A model generated the notes under the pieces. It had not been told where the DNA came from. It did not search any database and saw only the letters and a list, made by a program, of their open reading frames with translations. The position numbers and the translations under genes are program-made. Below, in pieces: positions 1-9,838 of a DNA stretch of 64,000 bases; position 1 is the stretch's first letter, and every line of letters starts with the position of its first letter. The DNA is from Litorimonas sp947503715 (GTDB lineage: Bacteria > Pseudomonadota > Alphaproteobacteria > Caulobacterales > Maricaulaceae): contig NZ_CP189850.1 of the NCBI RefSeq assembly GCF_050271975.1, positions 496,001-560,000 on the forward strand, written 5' to 3'.

Positions 1-1292
1 TGGTTGTCGATGATAGTGGGATTAAGGCCGGATCTCTGACGACGGCGGGTGGGTATCGTTTGGAGCGGATGCAAGAAATTGCGCTATCACAGAAATTGCC
101 GTTCCTGCATCTTGTGGAAAGTGCCGGCGGCGATCTGCTGAACTATACGGTCGAGAGTTTCATACATGGCGGAACGCTGTTCGCTAATCTGGCACGGCTT
201 TCAAAAGCGGGCCTTCCCGTCCTTGCGATCTTGCACGGCTCCTCAACCGCCGGCGGCGCCTATATGCCCGGACTGTCGGATTATGTGGTGGGGGTGAAAG
301 GGAACGGGAAAGCCTTCCTCGCCGGACCGCCCTTGCTGAAAGCGGCGACGGGTGAAATCGCGAGCGCCGATGAGTTGGGCGGGGCAGAAATGCACGCGAC
401 CACATCCGGCCTCGTCGATTATCTGGCGGAAGATGACGCGGAAGCCGTTCTGATACTGCGCGAGGTCGTCGGGCGCTTGAATTGGGCATCTAGAAATGAA
501 CGAAATAAATTCGCCGAACCCGTTCTGGACATTGACGATATCGCGGGCATTGTCCCCGTCGATTACCGCATTCCCTATGATGTGCGCGACGTCATCGCAC
601 GGATTGTCGATGGGTCGGACTTTACAGATTTCAAATCCGGTTACGGCGTATCCACTGTCTGTATCCAAGCCTCCATTTTTGGGCAGCCCGTCGGCATTCT
701 TTCCAATAACGGCCCGATTGATCCAGACGGTGCGACAAAGGCCGCGCAATTTATTCAGTTGATGGATCAGGTCGATACGCCGCTCCTCTTCCTGCAAAAC
801 ACGACAGGCTATATGGTCGGGAAAGCCTATGAACAATCCGGCATGATTAAACACGGCGCGAAGATGATACAGGCCGTCACCAATGCCGATGTCCCGCGCA
901 TCACCGTGATGATCGGCGCGAGTTTCGGGGCGGGGAATTACGGCATGTGCGGGCGCGGCTATGACCCTGATTTCGTCTTTAGCTGGCCCAACGCCATGAC
1001 GGGCGTGATGGGTGGAGAGCAAGCCGCGACCGTCATGGAAATCGTCGCCGATGCGCAGGCAGCGCGGGCGGGTGTGACACCGGATGAAAAGAAACGGGCC
1101 GCGCAACGAGAAAAACTGACCCAGATTTTCGATTCACAAGCGAGTGCCTTTTATACATCCGGCCACTTACTGGATGACGGCGTGATTGACCCGCGAGATA
1201 CGCGGAAATTACTGGGGCTTCTCCTAAGTATTGTGACGGAAGGCCGTACCCGCACCGTCAGACCCAATAGTTTCGGGGTGGCGAGACTATGA
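1..1292 (+). CDS. Acyl-CoA carboxylase, carboxyltransferase (beta) subunit, 5' end missing
   Basis: The reading frame is open from base 3 to the stop at 1290-1292, so the gene begins before the window. A TTG at 60 is only an internal codon, because the frame upstream already encodes family sequence (DDSGIKAGSLT). The visible 429 residues cover most of the two crotonase-like carboxyltransferase halves. They include the N-half ESAGGDLL segment, the C-half QNTTGYMVGK loop, the oxyanion-type GASFGAGNYGM stretch and the MGGEQAA motif. These match methylcrotonyl-CoA/geranyl-CoA carboxylase beta subunits better than the propionyl-CoA type, but the substrate cannot be fixed from sequence. The enzyme transfers carboxybiotin CO2 to an acyl-CoA in leucine or terpenoid/branched acyl catabolism. 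The stop overlaps the start of the biotin-carrying subunit by 4 bp (ATGA), so the two are co-translated. Confidence 0.9.
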   Translation, partial: VVDDSGIKAGSLTTAGGYRLERMQEIALSQKLPFLHLVESAGGDLLNYTVESFIHGGTLFANLARLSKAGLPVLAILHGSSTAGGAYMPGLSDYVVGVKGNGKAFLAGPPLLKAATGEIASADELGGAEMHATTSGLVDYLAEDDAEAVLILREVVGRLNWASRNERNKFAEPVLDIDDIAGIVPVDYRIPYDVRDVIARIVDGSDFTDFKSGYGVSTVCIQASIFGQPVGILSNNGPIDPDGATKAAQFIQLMDQVDTPLLFLQNTTGYMVGKAYEQSGMIKHGAKMIQAVTNADVPRITVMIGASFGAGNYGMCGRGYDPDFVFSWPNAMTGVMGGEQAATVMEIVADAQAARAGVTPDEKKRAAQREKLTQIFDSQASAFYTSGHLLDDGVIDPRDTRKLLGLLLSIVTEGRTRTVRPNSFGVARL

Positions 1293-3250
1293 GTATTCAT
1301 ACCATCCTTATCGCCAATCGCGGTGAAATTGCCTGCCGTATCATGCGGACTGTGCGCGATATGGGCCTGCGCTCCGTCGCCGTTTATTCTAACGCAGACC
1401 GCGACGCGCCACATGTGAAACTCGCCGATCAGGCCGTGCCGATTGGTCCCGCGCCTGTGGGTGAGAGCTATCTGGTTATCAAGAAAATTATCGAGGCCGC
1501 AAAGACTTCCGGCGCGGACGCTATTCACCCCGGTTATGGGTTCCTGTCTGAAAATGCGGGTTTCGCCAAAGCCTGTGCGGATGCGGGCATAATTTTCATC
1601 GGTCCTTCGCCTGACGCCATCGCCCTGATGGGAGATAAGGCCGTCGCGAAACGTCGCATGATCACGGCAGGTGTGCCCTGCGTTCCGGGCTATCAGGGCG
1701 AAGCGCAAGATGATGCGCGATTGATAGAAGAAGCCAAGACAATCGGGTTTCCGCTGATGGTGAAAGCCGCAGCAGGGGGCGGCGGTCGCGGGATGCGTTT
1801 GGTGGACGAAGCAAGGAGTTTATCTGTCGCCCTGACTGAGGCACGCTCAGAAGCGCTGAACGCTTTCGGGTCAGATATTCTCATTCTCGAACGCGCCATT
1901 ATCAAACCGCGCCATGTTGAAATCCAAATTTTTGGCGACTCGTATGGGAACATCATCCATCTCGGCGAGCGCGATTGTTCCGTCCAAAGACGACATCAGA
2001 AAGTCATCGAAGAATCGCCCTGTCCCGTTATGACGGAGGACTTGCGCAATGCGATGGGAGACGCCGCAGTCAAAGCCGCGCAAAGTGTCGATTATGTCGG
2101 CGCGGGAACCGTGGAATTCATGTTGGACGCGGAAAAAAACTTCTATTTTCTGGAGATGAATACCCGCCTGCAAGTTGAACATCCCGTCACGGAATTGGTC
2201 ACGGGCCTGAACCTCGTCGCACTGCAATTACGCGTCGCGCAGGGTGAGCCGCTTGGCTTGGCGCAAGATGATATTTGGCTCTGCGGGCATGCCATTGAAG
2301 CGCGGCTTTATGCCGAAGACCCGACACATGATTTCCTGCCTGCCACAGGAGATATTGCGAGACTTTCTTTTCCTGAAATGGAAGGTTTGCGGGTGGACAG
2401 TGGTGTCGTCTCCGGCGGAACCGTCTCACCTTTCTATGACCCCATGCTGGCCAAACTCATCGCGTCGGGCCCGGACCGCGAAACGGCGCGACGGAGCTTA
2501 ATCCGCGCTTTGGAAGAGACCGTCATTTTCGGCGTCGTCACAAATCGGCAGTTTTTGATTGAGACGCTTCAGCGCGATGATTTTGCATCAGGGCAGGCCA
2601 CGACAGCCTTTATCGCCGAGAATTTCTCCGAAGATGATTTAGCGCCCATTGAACTCACACATCGCGAAGCCGCCCTCGCCGCCTTGGTTCAACACATAAT
2701 CAATAGAGAGACCCACGCAGCCAATATTCCGCATCAGTTGCTGGGCTGGTCCAGCGCAACCTCCCTGGCAACGCCCTATATTTATGAGGACCTCTGCGTG
2801 GACATCACGAGTCATAGCGCTGATGAGTTCACCGCACAGGTGGGAGAACAGGTTTTTCAGCTTCATTTAATTGAGTCTGATAACAATCGAATAATCGTCA
2901 ATTGTGATGGAAAAGGGGAAACACTGCGCTTTGCCTCAAACAGTTCCGCACAAATTCACATCTCCTTCGGCGCCCGCCAATTCCATCTCACCAATAAAGT
3001 TGCGCTCGCGTCTAAAGCTGCGGATGCGATCGGCGAAGGCGACATCCGCGCCACCATGCATGGCGTGCTGGCGGATATATTTGTCACCACAGGCGATGCG
3101 GTAAAAACGGGAGATCGACTCGGTGTCTTAGAGGCCATGAAAATGCGCCATGACATTTTAGCCGATCGCGACGGAACGGTGGAAGAGGTTTTCGCAAAGG
3201 CCGGAATGCAAATTGCCGCCAACAGCCCGATTTTAAAAATCGAAAATTAA
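1289..3250 (+). CDS. Acyl-CoA carboxylase, biotin carboxylase plus biotin carrier (alpha) subunit
   Basis: This 653-residue protein has the MCC/PCC alpha layout. An N-terminal biotin carboxylase starts with IANRGEIACRI and carries the glycine-rich ATP-grasp loop near residue 165 (KAAAGGGGRGM) and the EMNTRLQVEHPVTE catalytic segment. A middle linker domain follows. The C-terminal biotinyl domain holds the EAMKM motif, with the biotinylated lysine near residue 618. It carboxylates its own biotin with ATP and bicarbonate and passes the CO2 to the beta subunit encoded just upstream (4 bp overlap). The length is normal for the family and all key motifs are present. The stop codon at 3248-3250 abuts the stop of the convergent mutT, leaving no room for a terminator between them. 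The acyl substrate remains unassigned. Confidence 0.93.
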   Translation: MSIHTILIANRGEIACRIMRTVRDMGLRSVAVYSNADRDAPHVKLADQAVPIGPAPVGESYLVIKKIIEAAKTSGADAIHPGYGFLSENAGFAKACADAGIIFIGPSPDAIALMGDKAVAKRRMITAGVPCVPGYQGEAQDDARLIEEAKTIGFPLMVKAAAGGGGRGMRLVDEARSLSVALTEARSEALNAFGSDILILERAIIKPRHVEIQIFGDSYGNIIHLGERDCSVQRRHQKVIEESPCPVMTEDLRNAMGDAAVKAAQSVDYVGAGTVEFMLDAEKNFYFLEMNTRLQVEHPVTELVTGLNLVALQLRVAQGEPLGLAQDDIWLCGHAIEARLYAEDPTHDFLPATGDIARLSFPEMEGLRVDSGVVSGGTVSPFYDPMLAKLIASGPDRETARRSLIRALEETVIFGVVTNRQFLIETLQRDDFASGQATTAFIAENFSEDDLAPIELTHREAALAALVQHIINRETHAANIPHQLLGWSSATSLATPYIYEDLCVDITSHSADEFTAQVGEQVFQLHLIESDNNRIIVNCDGKGETLRFASNSSAQIHISFGARQFHLTNKVALASKAADAIGEGDIRATMHGVLADIFVTTGDAVKTGDRLGVLEAMKMRHDILADRDGTVEEVFAKAGMQIAANSPILKIEN

Positions 3251-3673
3251 TTAAACAGGAAACCGCTTCCCGCGAGGCAGGCGGTCTGCCAATTCCTGCG
3301 CCAAGTCAATATCCGCGGGCACGAGGTCGAGTGCGGGAATTTTATCGGGCCAGAGCCAGCGCGTCGCCTGCCCCTCTTTCGCGCGGACAAAGCCGTCCCA
3401 CTGGCGGCAGAGAAAAAGCGGCATGAGCAGGTGGAAATCCGGATAGCTGTGCGTGGCAAAACTGAACGGCTGCAGACACCCTTCGCAGGGTTCGACATTT
3501 AATTCTTCGAAAAATTCTCGGCGGATGGTTTGTTCCGGTGTTTCGCCAACCTCAACTTTGCCGCCCGGGAATTCCCATTTACCGGCATGGTCTTTGCCGA
3601 CGGGACGTTGCGCCATCAGCACACGACCATCCGTATCAATCAATGCGCAAGCGGCAACGAGAAGCGTATTCAC
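3251..3673 (-). CDS. mutT: 8-oxo-dGTP diphosphatase, Nudix family
   Basis: The 140-residue protein is a single Nudix hydrolase domain. The Nudix box begins GGKVEVGETPEQ and continues REFFEELNV, with all acidic metal ligands present. Proteins of this MutT subgroup remove oxidised dGTP from the nucleotide pool and so prevent A:T to C:G transversions. The start codon overlaps the argJ stop by 4 bp, and both follow the parvulin gene, so this is the last gene of a three-gene leftward operon. The argJ-mutT pairing is common in alphaproteobacteria. The gene ends back to back with the carboxylase alpha subunit gene without a spacer. Substrate preference within the Nudix family is inferred from the length and N-terminal sequence (LVAACALIDTDGRVLMAQRP). 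Confidence 0.88.
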   Translation of the reverse strand: MNTLLVAACALIDTDGRVLMAQRPVGKDHAGKWEFPGGKVEVGETPEQTIRREFFEELNVEPCEGCLQPFSFATHSYPDFHLLMPLFLCRQWDGFVRAKEGQATRWLWPDKIPALDLVPADIDLAQELADRLPRGKRFPV

Positions 3674-4905
3674 GAACGGTAATCCGCGTTGATGTCGATA
3701 TAGCTATGCGTCAGGTCGCAGGTGTAGACCGTCGCCTTCCCCTCGCCCAAACCCAGATCAATGCGAATATTTATTTCCGCATTTTTCATATAACTCGCGC
3801 CGTACGCCTCGCGATAACTGCTCGCGGGTTGCCCGCCTTCGGCTAGAACATGCGGGCCAATCCAGATGGAGAGGCTATCGCGCTCGGCGGGTTCACCCGC
3901 CTTGCCGACGGCCATCACGATACGACCCCAATTTGCGTCTTCCCCCGCAATGGCCGTTTTCACGAGCGGGGAATTTGCGACGGAGAGGCCGACTCGTTTA
4001 GCCGAGGCGTCTGAGACTGCACCGGAAATTTTGATTGTCACGAATTTCGAAATCCCTTCCCCGTCCTTGATAATCTGCTGGGAGAGATCGAACATGACCG
4101 CGTGGAGGGCTTTTCGGAAATCATTAAGCGCCGGATCATCGGCAGAGGAAATCTCAGCATGCTTCGCAGCACCGCTCGCCATCAGGAGGAGTGTGTCGGA
4201 TGTCGAGGTATCGCTATCTACCGTGATGGAATTAAATGTCGGGTCGACATAATCATTCAACAATGTTTGCAAAACCTCTTGGGAGAGTTTCGCATCTGTC
4301 GCGACATATGCCAACATCGTCGCCATATCCGGCGCAATCATGCCGGAGCCTTTTGCGATGCCGTTAAGAGTGACAACCGTCTCACCAATCTTTACCGTCG
4401 CGGTGGCACCTTTCGGATAGGTATCCGTCGTCATGATCGCGCGGGCGGCAGAGGCCCAACCATTGGAGGATAAGGTCATATTTTCAAATTGCGCAACGAC
4501 TTTAGAGGCCTCTAACGCCACACCAATCACACCTGTCGAGGCGAGTTGGATGGCATTAGTATCTGCACCAAAAGCCTTGGCCGCACCCTCAGCCGTTTCC
4601 ACAACGGCATCGCGCCCCTTCTGACCCGCAAATACATTGGCTGTTCCGGAATTGACGATGACAAGGCGGGGGCCCTCAGTCTTTTTCGCCAGAGCTTTAC
4701 GCGACCAATCTACCGGAGCACCTGGGCAGGCATTTTGTGTGAACACGCCCGCGACCTGTGTGCCCGCCTGACCGCGTAAAACCCAGAGGTCCGTCCGACC
4801 CTGATATTTCACGCCGGCCTCCGCCGTCGCCATGTCAAATCCAGCCAAGGGTGGCAGGTCCGGGAAATGCTCCGGCGCAAAAGGGCTGATTTTCATATCA
4901 CTCAT
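3670..4905 (-). CDS. argJ: Glutamate N-acetyltransferase / amino-acid acetyltransferase
   Basis: The 411-residue length and sequence match ArgJ, which moves the acetyl group from N-acetylornithine to glutamate in the cyclic arginine pathway. The autocatalytic cleavage segment KGSGMIAPDMATMLAYVATD is intact. The precursor is normally cut before the threonine of the ATML motif to give alpha and beta chains. The N-terminal region (VFTQNACPGAPV) and C-terminal region (GEDANWGRIVMAVGKAG) are also family-typical. It sits between the parvulin gene (8 bp overlap) and mutT (4 bp overlap), so the three are translationally coupled. Whether the enzyme is monofunctional or also uses acetyl-CoA for de novo acetylglutamate synthesis cannot be judged here. 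Confidence 0.95.
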   Translation of the reverse strand: MSDMKISPFAPEHFPDLPPLAGFDMATAEAGVKYQGRTDLWVLRGQAGTQVAGVFTQNACPGAPVDWSRKALAKKTEGPRLVIVNSGTANVFAGQKGRDAVVETAEGAAKAFGADTNAIQLASTGVIGVALEASKVVAQFENMTLSSNGWASAARAIMTTDTYPKGATATVKIGETVVTLNGIAKGSGMIAPDMATMLAYVATDAKLSQEVLQTLLNDYVDPTFNSITVDSDTSTSDTLLLMASGAAKHAEISSADDPALNDFRKALHAVMFDLSQQIIKDGEGISKFVTIKISGAVSDASAKRVGLSVANSPLVKTAIAGEDANWGRIVMAVGKAGEPAERDSLSIWIGPHVLAEGGQPASSYREAYGASYMKNAEINIRIDLGLGEGKATVYTCDLTHSYIDINADYRS

Positions 4906-5809
4906 TTTCGGATGTCTCGTCTTCCGGCTCGGGCGGAGTCTCGCCCGCTAAAATTTCGACTTCACCTGACGCACGCAAATCCAAGAGCAAGTCCTGTATC
5001 GCATCAAATGTCATGAAGTTCACGATTTTAGGGCGAAGAGTTTCAAATGTCGGTTGAGGCGCAGGGCGGCGGTCAATGATCTCCGCGATGTGCCAGCCAA
5101 ATTCCGATTTGACGGGACCAACATAGTCGCCTTTTCCCGCCTGAAACACCGGACGGGTGAAACGACCATTGAGCATATCCTGTGTGAAATAGCCCAAATC
5201 CCCGCCGCGTTCCGCACTGCCTTCATCAATCGAGTTTTCCCGCGCCAGCGCTGCAAAATCTCCACCGTCTTTAATCGTTGCGAGCAATTCATCGGCCTTG
5301 GCTTTTTCTTCGACCAGAATATGCCGCGCTCGTACCTCATCGCCCCGCGCGGCGAGTTTGGATTGTTCCTCATACATGCGGCGGATCGAGGTTTCATTCA
5401 CGGCATCGCGCAAGTGTCGTTCCACGCGCAGATTGCCGAGAATACGCTCCCGCGCCGCCGCGAGGCGAATTTGCGCCTCTTGCGACGTTTCCAAATCAAT
5501 CGCGTCGGCATCGAGCGCAAGCAAACGCTGGTCAATCAGCTCGTCCAGCGTTCCGCGAAACCGCTCATCCATCGGCGGCAGGCTCTGGCCCTCGTCGATC
5601 AAGCCCTGTTCCTGCGCGAATAAATTCACATCTGTTGCAAAAATTTTCGTGCCGTTCACGATTGCCACAGCATTGTCATCCGCGACGCGGTCAACAGTCT
5701 CCAGCGCGGGCGAAGTGGTTTTATCGTCAGCGCCCGAATTATCAGTACAGCCCGTGATAAATATGGCTGCGGCGAGGCCGAGGGGCAGGAAAATTGTGCG
5801 GATCAACAT
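4898..5809 (-). CDS. Parvulin-type peptidyl-prolyl isomerase, lipoprotein
   Basis: This 303-residue protein begins with a lipoprotein signal peptide ending at FITGC (Cys21). It then has a helical SurA/PrsA-like N-terminal region (about residues 50-160) and one rotamase domain (about 160-250). Hallmarks are ARHILV, GGDLGYF, and the closing FGWHIAEIIDRR. It should act in the periplasm, membrane-anchored, as a folding catalyst for exported proteins. That fits its position divergent from secA, 157 bp away. The same parvulin next to secA is seen in other alphaproteobacteria. It is the first gene of the leftward operon with argJ and mutT. The C-terminus is acidic (EPEDETSENE). Confidence 0.9.
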   Translation of the reverse strand: MLIRTIFLPLGLAAAIFITGCTDNSGADDKTTSPALETVDRVADDNAVAIVNGTKIFATDVNLFAQEQGLIDEGQSLPPMDERFRGTLDELIDQRLLALDADAIDLETSQEAQIRLAAARERILGNLRVERHLRDAVNETSIRRMYEEQSKLAARGDEVRARHILVEEKAKADELLATIKDGGDFAALARENSIDEGSAERGGDLGYFTQDMLNGRFTRPVFQAGKGDYVGPVKSEFGWHIAEIIDRRPAPQPTFETLRPKIVNFMTFDAIQDLLLDLRASGEVEILAGETPPEPEDETSENE

Positions 5810-5966
5810 GTCTGTTATCTATCCTTTATCCACCCAGCAGAATTGAGGTCATGATGCGGTTGTAACCGCGTCCATCCGTTGACTTAGCGTGGCACCCTTC
5901 CTAAGTCGACACAAACCCGTGGACAGACCGCAGAAGACGGTCGCCCTCACCTTGTAGGACCTTCCC

Positions 5967-8744
5967 ATGCTCGGCATCGCCAAGAAGCTTTTCGGTACAG
6001 AAAATGACCGGAAACTCAAAAAACTCCGTCCCCTCGTTGATAAGATCAACGGATTGGAGCCCACATTCGAAGCCATGACGGATGAGGCCCTGCGCGCCCA
6101 GACGGAAATTTACAAAAAACGTCACGCGGATGGCGAGTCACTGGATGACCTCCTCCCCGAAGCTTTCGCCACAGTACGCGAAGCCGCAAAGCGGACCCTC
6201 GGCCAGCGTCATTATGATGTGCAGTTGATCGGCGGAATCACATTGCATCGCGGCGAGATTGCCGAAATGCGGACGGGTGAGGGTAAGACGCTTGTCTCCA
6301 CGCTCGCGGCTTACCTCAATGCGCTGAACGGCAAGGGTGTCCATCTCGTCACCGTCAATGACTATCTCGCCAAGCGGGATAGTGAGTGGATGGGGCAGGT
6401 TTATAATTTCCTCGGCATGACCGTCGGCTGTATCAATGCGCATGAACCATACGGGCCGTACCGCAAAGAGGCCTATAATTGCGACATTACCTACGGCACG
6501 AATAACGAATACGGTTTCGATTATCTGCGCGATAATATGAAATATTCCGTCGAAGAAATGGGCCAGCGTGGACATGCCTATGCCATTATCGATGAGATCG
6601 ACTCGATCCTGATCGACGAAGCGCGGACGCCGCTCATCATTTCCGGTCCGACCGATGACAAATCCGATCTCTACCGCACGATTGACGGCATCATTCCCGA
6701 AATCCTGCCGGAAGGCTATGAGGTCGATGAGAAAGCCCGCACCGCTACCTTTAATGAAAAAGGCAATGAGCAAATTGAAAATATCCTGCGCGAACGCGGT
6801 ATGTTGGAAGGCGAAAGCCTCTATGATGTCGAAAACGTCACCGTTGTCCATCACATCAACCAGGCTCTGAAAGCGCATAAGATTTTCACGGCAGACAAGG
6901 ATTATATCGTCAAGAACGATCAGGTCGTCCTGATTGATGAATTTACGGGCCGCATGATGGATGGCCGTCGCCTCTCGGACGGTTTGCATCAGGCGATCGA
7001 GGCGAAAGAAAATGTCGAGATCAAACCCGAAAACCAGACCATGGCCTCGGTCACACTGCAAAACTATTTCCGTCTTTATGAGAAACTCTCCGGTATGACC
7101 GGTACAGCGGAAACGGAAGCGGGCGAATTTGCGGATACCTATGGTCTGGAAGTTCTCATCATTCCGACCAACCGCCCGATCCAGCGGATTGACGATGAAG
7201 ACGTCATCTACCGCACGGAAGAAGAGAAGTTTGACGCAATCGTCGACGATATCGAAAAAGCCGCCAAAAAGGGCCAGCCTATGCTGGTCGGCACAATCTC
7301 TATCGAGAAGTCAGAGGCCTTATCCCGCTACCTGACAGAGCGCAGCATTGAGCATCGCGTCCTGAACGCCCGCCACCACGAGGAAGAAGCCTCCATCGTG
7401 GCGCAAGCCGGTATGCCCGGCGCGGTCACAATTGCGACCAATATGGCGGGTCGCGGGACGGATATTCAGCTCGGCGGGAATCTGGAGATGATCCTGGAAG
7501 AAACGCTGACACCGGACATGTCCGATTTCGAGCGCGAGCAGAAAACCTCCGAGATTAAAGCCGATATCGAGTTTAACAAACAAAAAGCCCTCGCCGCAGG
7601 TGGTCTCTACGTGCTGGGCACGGAACGGCATGAAAGCCGCCGGATTGACAATCAGCTACGCGGCCGGACGGGCCGTCAGGGCGACCCGGGTCGTTCGAAA
7701 TTCTATCTCTCCATGGAAGATGACCTCCTCCGGATTTTCGGCGGCGATAAGCTGAAGGGCATGATGGAGAAGATGGGTTGGGAAAAGGGCGAAGCCCTGA
7801 CCAACCGTTTCATGACAAAATCTGTCGAGACCTCGCAGAAACGGGTTGAGACGCGGAACTTCGACATCCGGAAAAACCTGCTCAAATATGATGATGTCAT
7901 GAACGACCAGCGCAAGACGATCTTCGAACAGCGCAATGAATTTATGACAGATGACGATGTCTCCGACGTGATTGAGGATTTCCGTCACCAACTCGTCGAA
8001 GACCTCGTCGGGAAGCATGTGCCGAAACGCGCCTATGCCGAACAGTGGGATATTGAGGGTCTCGATAAATCCGTCAAAGACGCCATGATGATGGAACTGC
8101 CCCTGAAAGAATGGGCGGCCGAGGAAGGCATCGCGGATGAAGAACTGCAAAATCGTATTCAGGACGCGACGGATCAGGCCAGCAAACAACTCTCTGACGG
8201 CTTGGAACCGGCTGAACTCGCACGGGCGGAAAAGCAAATCCTCCTGCAGGTCATCGACAAGAACTGGCGCGATCACTTGCAGCAATTGGACGCCCTGAAG
8301 TCCGTTATCGGCATGCGGGCCTATGGCCAGCGCGATCCACTGAATGAATATAAGTCCGAGGCCTTCACCCTGTTTGACGGCCTCCTGACGAGCTTACGCG
8401 AAGATGTGACGAAAGCCATGATGGGCGCGTTGCTGAACGTACAGATGCGTCGCCAGCAAATGCAGCAGGAACGTACCCAAACACAAAATCAAACACAGTT
8501 GGAACAGGCTCGTCAGGGTCTGGCCGCCATGCAAGCCGCACAAGCGGCAGCTCCGGCTTCGCCCGCGCGCGGACCGATGGATATGCTGACCTCAGGTCCG
8601 ACAGCGGCGACTGCAGCCGGTACACCGACCAACCCCGAAGCGGCGGAACTGCCCGAAGGTGCGCTGAACGGCGTGTCCCGCAACAGCCCTTGCCCCTGTG
8701 GGTCGGGTCGCAAGGTGAAACATTGTCACGGCAAAGTCGCTTAA
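5967..8744 (+). CDS. secA: Preprotein translocase ATPase SecA
   Basis: The 925-residue protein is full length. It shows the Walker A motif MRTGEGKTL (near residue 108), the DEAD-like IIDEIDSILIDEARTPL segment, the NMAGRGTDI motif of the second nucleotide-binding domain, and the C-terminal zinc/SecB-binding tail NSPCPCGSGRKVKHCHG. SecA drives post-translational export through SecYEG. The chosen ATG at 5967 gives the canonical N-terminus MLGIAKKLFGTENDRKLKKL. The gene is divergent from the parvulin lipoprotein gene, with a shared 157 bp upstream region. A glutamine-, alanine- and proline-rich linker (about 800-900) precedes the zinc tail. Nothing appears damaged. Confidence 0.98.
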   Translation: MLGIAKKLFGTENDRKLKKLRPLVDKINGLEPTFEAMTDEALRAQTEIYKKRHADGESLDDLLPEAFATVREAAKRTLGQRHYDVQLIGGITLHRGEIAEMRTGEGKTLVSTLAAYLNALNGKGVHLVTVNDYLAKRDSEWMGQVYNFLGMTVGCINAHEPYGPYRKEAYNCDITYGTNNEYGFDYLRDNMKYSVEEMGQRGHAYAIIDEIDSILIDEARTPLIISGPTDDKSDLYRTIDGIIPEILPEGYEVDEKARTATFNEKGNEQIENILRERGMLEGESLYDVENVTVVHHINQALKAHKIFTADKDYIVKNDQVVLIDEFTGRMMDGRRLSDGLHQAIEAKENVEIKPENQTMASVTLQNYFRLYEKLSGMTGTAETEAGEFADTYGLEVLIIPTNRPIQRIDDEDVIYRTEEEKFDAIVDDIEKAAKKGQPMLVGTISIEKSEALSRYLTERSIEHRVLNARHHEEEASIVAQAGMPGAVTIATNMAGRGTDIQLGGNLEMILEETLTPDMSDFEREQKTSEIKADIEFNKQKALAAGGLYVLGTERHESRRIDNQLRGRTGRQGDPGRSKFYLSMEDDLLRIFGGDKLKGMMEKMGWEKGEALTNRFMTKSVETSQKRVETRNFDIRKNLLKYDDVMNDQRKTIFEQRNEFMTDDDVSDVIEDFRHQLVEDLVGKHVPKRAYAEQWDIEGLDKSVKDAMMMELPLKEWAAEEGIADEELQNRIQDATDQASKQLSDGLEPAELARAEKQILLQVIDKNWRDHLQQLDALKSVIGMRAYGQRDPLNEYKSEAFTLFDGLLTSLREDVTKAMMGALLNVQMRRQQMQQERTQTQNQTQLEQARQGLAAMQAAQAAAPASPARGPMDMLTSGPTAATAAGTPTNPEAAELPEGALNGVSRNSPCPCGSGRKVKHCHGKVA

Positions 8745-8752
8745 ACCAAAAA

Positions 8753-8778
8753 GGGACAGTCTTTCGCGGGCTGTCCTA
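8753..8778 (+). terminator. Weak hairpin after secA
   Basis: A stem GGACAG/CTGTCC (8754-8759 with 8771-8776) begins 9 bp after the secA stop. Only a short mixed TATT follows, so termination would be weak or factor-assisted. Confidence 0.4.
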
Positions 8779-9021
8779 TTCAGGCGCGTCTTTTGCGCCA
8801 CACTCCTCAAAATTATCGCTTTAGCGCAATAATTTATTGAACCGCCCCTCTGCGCATCATTATCGGGCGAGAGGCGCACCCTTTTGCGTCATGACTGACC
8901 TCAAGCCCCCATTATCAGCTCTACCCTTTGCAAAACCGGCCATCGGGGAACAGTTCGGTTCCAGCTTCATGAAGCGTCAGCCGATTTAGAGGTTTGCGCA
9001 CTATTCAAAAGGGAACCGACC

Positions 9022-9759
9022 ATGAAACAGCTTACTTTTGCCGCCGCACTTCTGGCCGCGACAACATTTGCACCAACTGCCTTTGCTCAGGACTCCGATG
9101 TGTCAGTCGCGACAGGTTTTGACTTCGTCAGCCAATATGTCTTCCGCGGCGCTTCGCTCGCCGATGATGCCATCCAGCCCTATGCAGAAGTCAGTGTCGG
9201 AAATTTCACAGTCGGCGGGTGGTTCTCAACCGCGATTGGTGACGACTCCGCGGTCGCAGGTGACGAATTTGATCTCTATGCAGGCTACTCTGTTCCGCTT
9301 GAAGGCTCCATCTCTCTCGACCTTGGCGCAACCTATTATCACTATCCGCAAGGCGGCGATTTCTTTGGTACCGATAATGGCGGCACAGGGTCTTATGAAG
9401 TTTCAGCCTCCGTGGGCTTTGGCGACGTTCCATTGGAGCCGAGCGTCTCTGTCTATTACGACCTCACACTTGAGGCCTTCACATTGGAAGGTGGCGTTGG
9501 TCATTCTGTTCCCGTCGGTGATGCACAGAGCTTTGATCTTGGCCTGACGGTCGGCCTCGTCGATGGTGATGGCTTCTCATATGAATGGGCCACGGCCAGC
9601 GCAGCATTGAGCCACGCTTTCACTGATGATGTTTCGGTCTATGCTGGTGCAAACTTTGCCCTGAATTCTGAGGATGTTCTGGACTTTAACGGCATTATCA
9701 ATGGCGAACCGGAAGGTAGCCTGTTCTGGCTTGGTACAGGTATTTCTGCCGGTTTCTAA
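9022..9759 (+). CDS. TorF-family putative outer-membrane porin
   Basis: The 245-residue protein has a clear signal peptide (MKQLTFAAALLAATTFAPTAFA, cleavage before QDSD). The mature part is made of alternating amphipathic strands ending in a C-terminal phenylalanine (GISAGF), typical of small outer-membrane beta barrels. The beginning of the mature region (VATGFDFVSQYVFRGAS) is the hallmark of the TorF/TIGR02001 putative porin family of alphaproteobacteria, whose substrates are poorly known. An SD-like AAGGGAA lies a few bases before ATG 9022. It stands alone, with its own strong terminator at 9800-9826. The acidic, glycine-rich loops are usual for the family. Confidence 0.82.
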   Translation: MKQLTFAAALLAATTFAPTAFAQDSDVSVATGFDFVSQYVFRGASLADDAIQPYAEVSVGNFTVGGWFSTAIGDDSAVAGDEFDLYAGYSVPLEGSISLDLGATYYHYPQGGDFFGTDNGGTGSYEVSASVGFGDVPLEPSVSVYYDLTLEAFTLEGGVGHSVPVGDAQSFDLGLTVGLVDGDGFSYEWATASAALSHAFTDDVSVYAGANFALNSEDVLDFNGIINGEPEGSLFWLGTGISAGF

Positions 9760-9799
9760 ATTTGAATTCCTCGCGAGAGGATGTCTGGGAGGACAATGA

Positions 9800-9826
9800 C
9801 CCGACTGCTGTGCAGTCGGGTTTTTT
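9800..9826 (+). terminator. Rho-independent terminator of the porin gene
   Basis: A perfect 9-bp stem (CCCGACTGC at 9800-9808, GCAGTCGGG at 9812-9820) with a 3-nt loop is followed by six T residues. It lies 41 bp after the porin stop, just before the convergent accA end. Confidence 0.92.
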
Positions 9827-9838
9827 ATTGGATCAAAC

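Noticed and set aside
243..1106. 287-codon ORF opposite the carboxyltransferase gene
   Set aside because: Shadow of a clearly coding + strand frame, with no recognisable domain.
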